In this document: positions 59,295 through 64,000 of the stretch, in pieces | How the letters are laid out: each line of letters opens with the position of its first letter | Numbering within the stretch: position 1 is the stretch's first letter | NCBI RefSeq assembly: GCF_015221875.1 | Contig: NZ_JACYGY010000001.1 | Coordinates: 62,001-126,000 of the forward strand | Source: Dyadobacter subterraneus | GTDB lineage: Bacteria; Bacteroidota; Bacteroidia; Cytophagales; Spirosomataceae | Direction of reading: 5' to 3' | DNA: 64,000 nucleotides | Notes under the pieces: generated by a model | Database searches by the model: none | Told to the model about the DNA's origin: nothing | Seen by the model: only the letters and a program-made list of their open reading frames with translations | Position numbers and translations under genes: made by a program

Positions 59295-62200
59295 TTAAGA
59301 AACAACCTCAATCTTCACTTTCAACAAAAATTCATCCATTTCAATCTCACTAGCCGAGCCATTTAGGTCGCCGACCAGGCTAAGATCCAGAGCCTGAACT
59401 TCCTGACAAATATATTCACGGTTCGCAGTCACTGCGCTTGCCAGTAATTCATCATTGTTTTGAAGCGTGATTTTGATTTTATCCGTTACCTCAAATCCGC
59501 TATCTTTACGAAGATTTTGAACACGGTTTACGAAGTCACGCGCAATACCTTCCAGACGAAGTTCGTCGGTAACGGTAATATCAAGTGCGACCGTCAAGCC
59601 ATTTTCGCTTGCAACCAACCAGCCTGGAACATCTTCGGTATAGATTTCAACTTCGTCAATCAAAATCGCAGCAACCGGATGAAGATCAGTGATTAAATAC
59701 TGACCGTCTTTTTCCAGTTGCTTGATTTCAGTATTGTCCCAAAGTTTGATTTTCTCTGCAACAGCCTGCATATCTTTTCCGAATTTTTTACCTAAAACCT
59801 TAAAATTCGGTTTTGCTCTTTTATGAAAAAATCCGTCGTTGTCGTTGATTGCATCAACGTCTTTCACGTTAACTTCTGACAAAATAATCGAAGCAACCTG
59901 ATGGATCTGGCGACTGGTTTTTTCTGTCAATGCCGGAATCAAAACTTTTGAAAGTGGCTGGCGTACTTTTAATTTATGTTTTTTACGGATCGAGTGAACC
60001 AGCGAACTAATCGACTGAGCCATTTCCATCGCTTCTTCCAGATCAAGGTCGATTTCATTGTATTCAACATGCGGCCAATGGGACAAATGCACCGAGTCGT
60101 ATTTCAAATGAGAATCCGCTTTGATCGATTCTTCTCTGATTCCGTCCGTCAAACTTTTGTACAACCATTCCGCAAAAAACGGAGCGATAGGTGACATTAG
60201 CTGAGAAACCGTAACAAGGCAATGCTGCAAAGTTTCATAAGCTGCTTTTTTGTCTTCTGTCAAACCAGCGTTTTCGCTTGATGGGTTCCAGAAACGGCGA
60301 CGGTTTAAACGGATGTACCAGTTTGAAAGCTGATCCGTTACGAAATCCTGAACCAGACGTCCCGCTTTTGTCGGGTTATAATCGTCAAACTGCTCGCCAA
60401 CTTCTTTGATCAGCGTATTCAGTTTTGACAAAATCCAGCGATCCAGTTCCGTTCTGCTTTCGACAGGAACAGACGTGGCTTCATGGAAGTTATAACCGTC
60501 CAGATTTGCATACAAAGCGAAGAAATTGTAAGTATTAAGCAGCGTTCCGAAAAACTTGCGCTGTACTTCCTGAATTCCGTCGATGTTAAATTTAAGGTTA
60601 TCCCATGGTTCCGCATTGGTGATCATGTACCAGCGCGTTGCATCAGGACCATATTTTCCAAGTGTTTCGAATGGATCAACGGCGTTTCCAAGACGTTTGG
60701 ACATCTTGTTACCATTTTTATCCAAAACCAAACCTGTTGAAACAACGTTTTTGAACGCTACCGAATCAAACAACATGCCGGCAATCGCATGCAAAGTGAA
60801 GAACCACCCACGTGTCTGGTCAACGCCTTCCGAGATAAAATCTGCCGGATAACTTTCGTTGAAAGTTTCATTGTTTTCAAACGGATAATGCCATTGTGCA
60901 TAAGGCATCGCACCTGAATCAAACCAAACGTCGATCAGATCCGGCTCTCGGAACATGATATTTCCCTGAGCAGAAACGAAATAAATATTATCAACGTAAG
61001 GACGGTGAAGATCAAAATCTCCTTCACCCAATTTTGCCAGATAAGACGAATTGCTTTCAGTTTGTTCTGCTGATAATTTACCAGAAGCATTTGCACTTTC
61101 AAGCAATTCTTTCAATTCACTGATCGCACCAACACAAACTTCTTCTCCAACTTCACTGCGCCAGATCGGAAGCGGCGTTCCCCAGTAACGTGAACGCGAT
61201 AAATTCCAGTCAACCAGGTTTTCCAGCCAGTTTCCAAAACGGCCCGTTCCGGTACTTTCCGGTTTCCAGTTTATTGTTTTGTTCAATTCAACCAGCTTAT
61301 CTTTCATCGCCGTCGTTTTGATAAACCAGCTATCCAATGGATAATATAAAACCGGTTTGTCCGTGCGCCAGCAATGCGGATAGGTATGTTCGTATTTTTC
61401 AACCTTGAACGCTTTTCCTTCTTCTTTCAGTTTGATCGCAATCAAAACGTCCGTTGCACGGAATTCAGGATCAGCCTGTTCTTCTGCTGAATAATATTCA
61501 GGCTTCACAAAACGGCCCGCATAATCTGTAATTTCCTTCACAAAACGTCCGCGCCGATCTACGATCGGCACCTCTTTTCCGGTTTCATCTTTTACCATAA
61601 TGGCAGGAATACCATTCGCATGAGAAACCCGAAAGTCGTCCGCGCCAAAAGTTGGAGAAGTATGCACCACGCCGGTACCATCTTCTGTCGTAACGAAATC
61701 GCCGATGATCACACGGAAAGCAGGTTTGTCTGGCTGGATATATGGCATCAACTGCTCATATTCAACACCTTCCAGATCTTTTCCTTTAAATTCTTTCAAG
61801 ACAGTCCATGGGAGCAATTTTTTATCGCTCGCAGCATAACCTTCAAAATCTCCGTCTTTTCCTTTTTCAGTAAAATATTTACCAATTAAATCCTTAGCCA
61901 AAACCACTTCAACGGGTTCATGAGTGTAAGGATTGAAAGTTTTTACCAATACATAATTAATATTGGCTCCAACCGTCAAAGCTGAGTTTGCAGGCAAAGT
62001 CCACGGTGTTGTTGTCCATGCCAAAATGCGCAGATCAACCAAACCTTCAACATCCGCAAAAACAGAATAGCTTTCTACCGCTTTTACCTTGAACATCGCC
62101 ACAATCGTTGTGTCCTTCACATCTTTGTATGTGCCGGGCATGTTCAATTCATGTGAGGAAAGTCCGGTTCCAGCTGCCGGGGAATACGGTTGAATTGTGT

Positions 62201-62726
62201 AACCTTTATAAAGTAAGCCTTTGTCGTATAGCTTTTTAAGCAAGCTCCAAAGACTTTCGATGTATTCGTTTTCGTAGGTTACGTATGGATTTTCCAGGTC
62301 CACCCAATAACCCATTTTTTCCGTAAGATCATTCCATTGGTCAGTGAATTTCATGACCGTCTGGCGACATCTTTCGTTATATTCTTCTACTGAAATTGTT
62401 TTGCCAATATCATCTTTGGTAATTCCAAGTTCTTTTTCAACCTGCAATTCAACCGGAAGTCCGTGCGTATCCCAGCCCCCTTTACGCTTTACCTGAAAGC
62501 CCTGAAGGGTTTTGTAACGACAGAAAATATCCTTAATCGAACGCGCCATTACGTGGTGAATACCCGGCGTTCCGTTTGCTGAAGGTGGTCCTTCATAAAA
62601 AGTAAAGGAAGGCGAACCCTCACGCGTGTCGATCGACGCTTCAAAAATTTTATTGTCTTTCCAAAATTTCAGTATATCATCACCAATCTGTGGATAACTG
62701 AGGTTTTTATACTCTTTGTAGTTCAT
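59295..62726 (-). CDS. ileS: Isoleucyl-tRNA synthetase
   Basis: A 1143-residue class Ia enzyme that charges tRNA-Ile. The HIGH-like motif is GIHHVMA in PPSANGTPGIHHVMARSIKD. The editing domain (about 190-400) includes TTIVAMFKVKAV, LAWTTTPWTLPANSAL and GTGVVHTSPTFGADDFRV. The KMSKR motif is in GNKMSKRLGNAVDPFETL, and an anticodon-binding domain plus DUF5915-type C-terminal extension follow. The length and layout fit the longer (eukaryotic-like, type 2) bacterial IleS, which is often less sensitive to mupirocin. That resistance is an inference from family knowledge. Confidence 0.97.
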   Translation of the reverse strand: MNYKEYKNLSYPQIGDDILKFWKDNKIFEASIDTREGSPSFTFYEGPPSANGTPGIHHVMARSIKDIFCRYKTLQGFQVKRKGGWDTHGLPVELQVEKELGITKDDIGKTISVEEYNERCRQTVMKFTDQWNDLTEKMGYWVDLENPYVTYENEYIESLWSLLKKLYDKGLLYKGYTIQPYSPAAGTGLSSHELNMPGTYKDVKDTTIVAMFKVKAVESYSVFADVEGLVDLRILAWTTTPWTLPANSALTVGANINYVLVKTFNPYTHEPVEVVLAKDLIGKYFTEKGKDGDFEGYAASDKKLLPWTVLKEFKGKDLEGVEYEQLMPYIQPDKPAFRVIIGDFVTTEDGTGVVHTSPTFGADDFRVSHANGIPAIMVKDETGKEVPIVDRRGRFVKEITDYAGRFVKPEYYSAEEQADPEFRATDVLIAIKLKEEGKAFKVEKYEHTYPHCWRTDKPVLYYPLDSWFIKTTAMKDKLVELNKTINWKPESTGTGRFGNWLENLVDWNLSRSRYWGTPLPIWRSEVGEEVCVGAISELKELLESANASGKLSAEQTESNSSYLAKLGEGDFDLHRPYVDNIYFVSAQGNIMFREPDLIDVWFDSGAMPYAQWHYPFENNETFNESYPADFISEGVDQTRGWFFTLHAIAGMLFDSVAFKNVVSTGLVLDKNGNKMSKRLGNAVDPFETLGKYGPDATRWYMITNAEPWDNLKFNIDGIQEVQRKFFGTLLNTYNFFALYANLDGYNFHEATSVPVESRTELDRWILSKLNTLIKEVGEQFDDYNPTKAGRLVQDFVTDQLSNWYIRLNRRRFWNPSSENAGLTEDKKAAYETLQHCLVTVSQLMSPIAPFFAEWLYKSLTDGIREESIKADSHLKYDSVHLSHWPHVEYNEIDLDLEEAMEMAQSISSLVHSIRKKHKLKVRQPLSKVLIPALTEKTSRQIHQVASIILSEVNVKDVDAINDNDGFFHKRAKPNFKVLGKKFGKDMQAVAEKIKLWDNTEIKQLEKDGQYLITDLHPVAAILIDEVEIYTEDVPGWLVASENGLTVALDITVTDELRLEGIARDFVNRVQNLRKDSGFEVTDKIKITLQNNDELLASAVTANREYICQEVQALDLSLVGDLNGSASEIEMDEFLLKVKIEVVS

Positions 62727-62795
62727 ATTGGCAGTTAGCTGTCAGCCTTATCGCTTTAAGCTTCGTTATTTGGCACTTTCCTAAATTTCAGACCG

Positions 62796-62803
62796 CAAAT
62801 TTA
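62796..62803 (-). promoter_or_regulatory. Candidate -7 element of the ileS promoter
   Basis: On the minus strand TAAATTTG matches TAnnTTTG exactly, 69 bases upstream of the ileS start. Confidence 0.5.
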
Positions 62804-63027
62804 CGGATTTTTTGGGTGAAAGGGAAGGACGTGTAATAATGATTGCTGGCTGGATTTAATAACATTTTAAAATTAGGTAACAGAAATAGGAGATAAATAG
62901 ATCATTGAGGAAAATCTTGTGATCAGCCAGGCGAAATCTAACCAATAAAAAATGGATATTTTGGGTAATTTTTCCTGGGAAGAGAAGTAATATCGGTCTT
63001 GATAACAGAATCAAAATACCCCTTTCA

Positions 63028-63053
63028 ATACTAGAAACCTAGATTTCTAGTAT
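63028..63053. promoter_or_regulatory. Perfect palindrome before the carbonic anhydrase gene
   Basis: ATACTAGAAA and its complement are separated by CCTAGA; the dyad ends 33 bases before the start codon. The position suits an operator or a 5'-leader hairpin. Confidence 0.5.
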
Positions 63054-63086
63054 ATTGCCATGCGAAATACCAACCTTTAATATCAA

Positions 63087-63719
63087 ATGGAATTATATCA
63101 CCGACTTCTGGAAGCGAATAAAGACTGGGCAGTTAAAAAACTGGAACTGGATGAAAATTATTTTGACAGACTTTCCGCAGATCAAAAACCTGATTTTCTT
63201 TGGATAGGATGTTCTGATAGTCGTGTGCCTGCTGAGGAACTGACAGGTTCACGCCCTGGCGATATGTTTGTTCATAGAAATGTCGCAAATCTTGTTGTAA
63301 GTACGGACATGAATATGTTGAGCGTACTTCAATACGCTGTTGAAGTGTTAAAAGTGAGACATATTCTCGTTGTGGGCCATTACGGCTGTGGTGGTATAAA
63401 AGCTGCCATGACGCATCAGGATCTTGGTTTGATCAATAAATGGCTACGTAATATTAAAGATGTTTACCAGAAATATGCGCCCGAACTGAATGCGATTGAA
63501 GATGAAACTGATCGTACCAATCGATTGGTTGAATTAAATGTTGTAGAGCAGGTCAACAATCTTTTGAAAACAACCATTGTTCAGAAAGCATGGAATCGTG
63601 GACAGAATCTGCATTTGCATGGCTGGGTATTCGGGCTTAATAATGGAATTATCAAGCCAATCATTGACCTGCCGGCAGGCTCCGAAATTGCCGATATTTA
63701 CAGATATGATTTTGAATAA
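63087..63719 (+). CDS. Beta-class carbonic anhydrase
   Basis: Interconverts CO2 and bicarbonate. The 210-residue length matches beta-class enzymes (Can/CynT-like). The zinc ligands Cys42, His98 and Cys101, and the active-site pair Asp44-Arg46 in IGCSDSRVPAE, are all present; GHYGCGGIKAAM holds the second ligand set. The C-terminal block is LNVVEQVNNLLKTTIVQKAWNRGQNLHLHGWVFGLNNGIIK. It is cytosolic, without signal peptide, and forms a single-gene unit with a terminator. Confidence 0.95.
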   Translation: MELYHRLLEANKDWAVKKLELDENYFDRLSADQKPDFLWIGCSDSRVPAEELTGSRPGDMFVHRNVANLVVSTDMNMLSVLQYAVEVLKVRHILVVGHYGCGGIKAAMTHQDLGLINKWLRNIKDVYQKYAPELNAIEDETDRTNRLVELNVVEQVNNLLKTTIVQKAWNRGQNLHLHGWVFGLNNGIIKPIIDLPAGSEIADIYRYDFE

Positions 63720-63755
63720 AAAAATTGCGCAGTATGTGAATGCTGCGCAATTTTT
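63720..63755 (+). terminator. Hairpin terminator after carbonic anhydrase
   Basis: 12-base arms AAAATTGCGCAG and complement around a 10-base loop, followed by a short T tail, directly after the stop at 63719. It may serve both strands, since the GH16 gene ends at 63775. Confidence 0.8.
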
Positions 63756-63774
63756 ATGTCAAGTCTGAAATTTT

Positions 63775-64000
63775 TTATTTTTGATAAACCCGAACGTAAT
63801 CAATTTCATAACGCGCAGGGAATTCTGTTTTGGATAGCTCTCCTCCATTATCACCTCCAATGGCCATTCCTATTAATATATAGTGCGGCTGGCGAAATCC
63901 ATTGGATTTTGGATCAATTATATTGAAGGTTTTATCCAAATCCTGCGTATTCATCAGCATGTTGTCAACATATAATTTGATGCTTTTTTCATCCCAATCC
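63775..64000 (-). CDS. Glycoside hydrolase family 16 protein, C-terminal end (5' part outside window)
   Basis: The last 74 codons of a minus-strand gene that enters from beyond 64000. DWDEKSIKLYVDNMLMNTQDLDKTFNIID...QPHYILIGMAIGGDNGGELSKTEFPARYEIDYVRVYQK is the C-terminal part of the GH16 beta-sandwich (laminarinase-like), with the usual end YEIDYVRVYQ. The catalytic ExDxxE lies upstream, outside the window. Beta-1,3-glucan hydrolysis is likely but cannot be confirmed here. Confidence 0.85.
   Translation of the reverse strand, partial: DWDEKSIKLYVDNMLMNTQDLDKTFNIIDPKSNGFRQPHYILIGMAIGGDNGGELSKTEFPARYEIDYVRVYQK

Larger units (their letters stand above)
62727..63086. other. Intergenic region between ileS and the carbonic anhydrase gene
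   Basis: 360 bases with no gene. It contains the ileS promoter, a short GGCAGTTAGCTGTCAGCC block distantly like the family C repeats at 62731-62748, and a palindrome before the carbonic anhydrase gene. No T-box structure was found. Confidence 0.5.

Noticed and set aside
62731-62748. Third family C repeat
   Set aside because: Only a short GCAGTTAGCTGTCAGCC block matches; no second arm is present, so it is not called a copy.
62727-63000. T-box or other leader riboswitch before ileS
   Set aside because: No T-box-like AGGGTGG stretch or terminator-antiterminator pair was found, and T-boxes are not expected in this phylum.

Overview
The window looks like chromosome of a Bacteroidota bacterium of the order Cytophagales, probably Spirosomataceae and most like Dyadobacter; the genus is my inference from gene content. 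The evidence is: TonB-dependent receptors with carboxypeptidase-like N-domains, HmuY-type lipoproteins, DUF5106 thioredoxins, YfhO-type membrane proteins, AT-rich leaders without clear Shine-Dalgarno sequences, and repeated matches to the Bacteroidota -7 promoter element TAnnTTTG. No rRNA, tRNA, CRISPR array, transposase, prophage or integrase was found. The window starts inside a YfhO-type gene and ends inside a glycoside hydrolase family 16 gene.

Layout. 1-6.4 kb: housekeeping (phosphofructokinase, YdcF-type protein, TlpA-like thioredoxin, lactonase-like protein, CsaA-like protein). 6.4-15.3 kb: a copper-handling island. It holds a CopA ATPase, a cytosolic HMA chaperone, a Cys-rich secreted protein, a copper-type TonB receptor, an AraC regulator fused to an HMA-like domain, a metal-binding lipoprotein, an exported HMA protein and a Met/His-rich outer-membrane protein. 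An unrelated Uma2 nuclease gene sits inside it. 15.3-21.3 kb: DUF763, DUF1456, CNNM/CorC and a beta-helix-PDZ protein. 21.3-24.1 kb: a glucuronokinase-like GHMP kinase, GalU and an SDR on one strand, plausibly a sugar-acid salvage route to UDP-glucuronate. 24.2-31.8 kb: YceI, a LolA-like protein, ATP synthase alpha and gamma, then FKBP and the Prc protease.

31.9-42.3 kb: a tripartite RND pump (adaptor, permease, outer-membrane factor) and a heterodimeric ABC exporter with one degenerate ATP site. 42.5-44.3 kb: a GNAT-SRPBCC fusion and a YdeI-like protein. 44.4-48.8 kb: a heme/iron-type uptake operon (TonB receptor plus two HmuY-type proteins) with a candidate Fur-like operator. 49.2-52.0 kb: five same-strand genes (AraC regulator, VOC, DUF1003, a small conserved protein, secreted YceI). 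52.5-64 kb: JmjC-like cupin, UvrB, a deoxyribonucleotidase divergent from a DeoR regulator, an HSD10-like SDR, a DUF6934 gene pair, IleS, beta-carbonic anhydrase and the GH16 fragment.

Three families of palindromic intergenic repeats are present: family A at 31.9 and 48.9 kb, family B at 25.8 kb, and family C at 22.9 and 44.3 kb. Many convergent gene pairs share strong bidirectional hairpin terminators. The points most worth following are the glucuronokinase-GalU pair, the HMA-AraC regulator of the copper island, the clamp-binding-like C-terminus of the DUF763 protein, the GNAT-SRPBCC fusion, the DUF6934 pair, and several well-placed palindromic operators.
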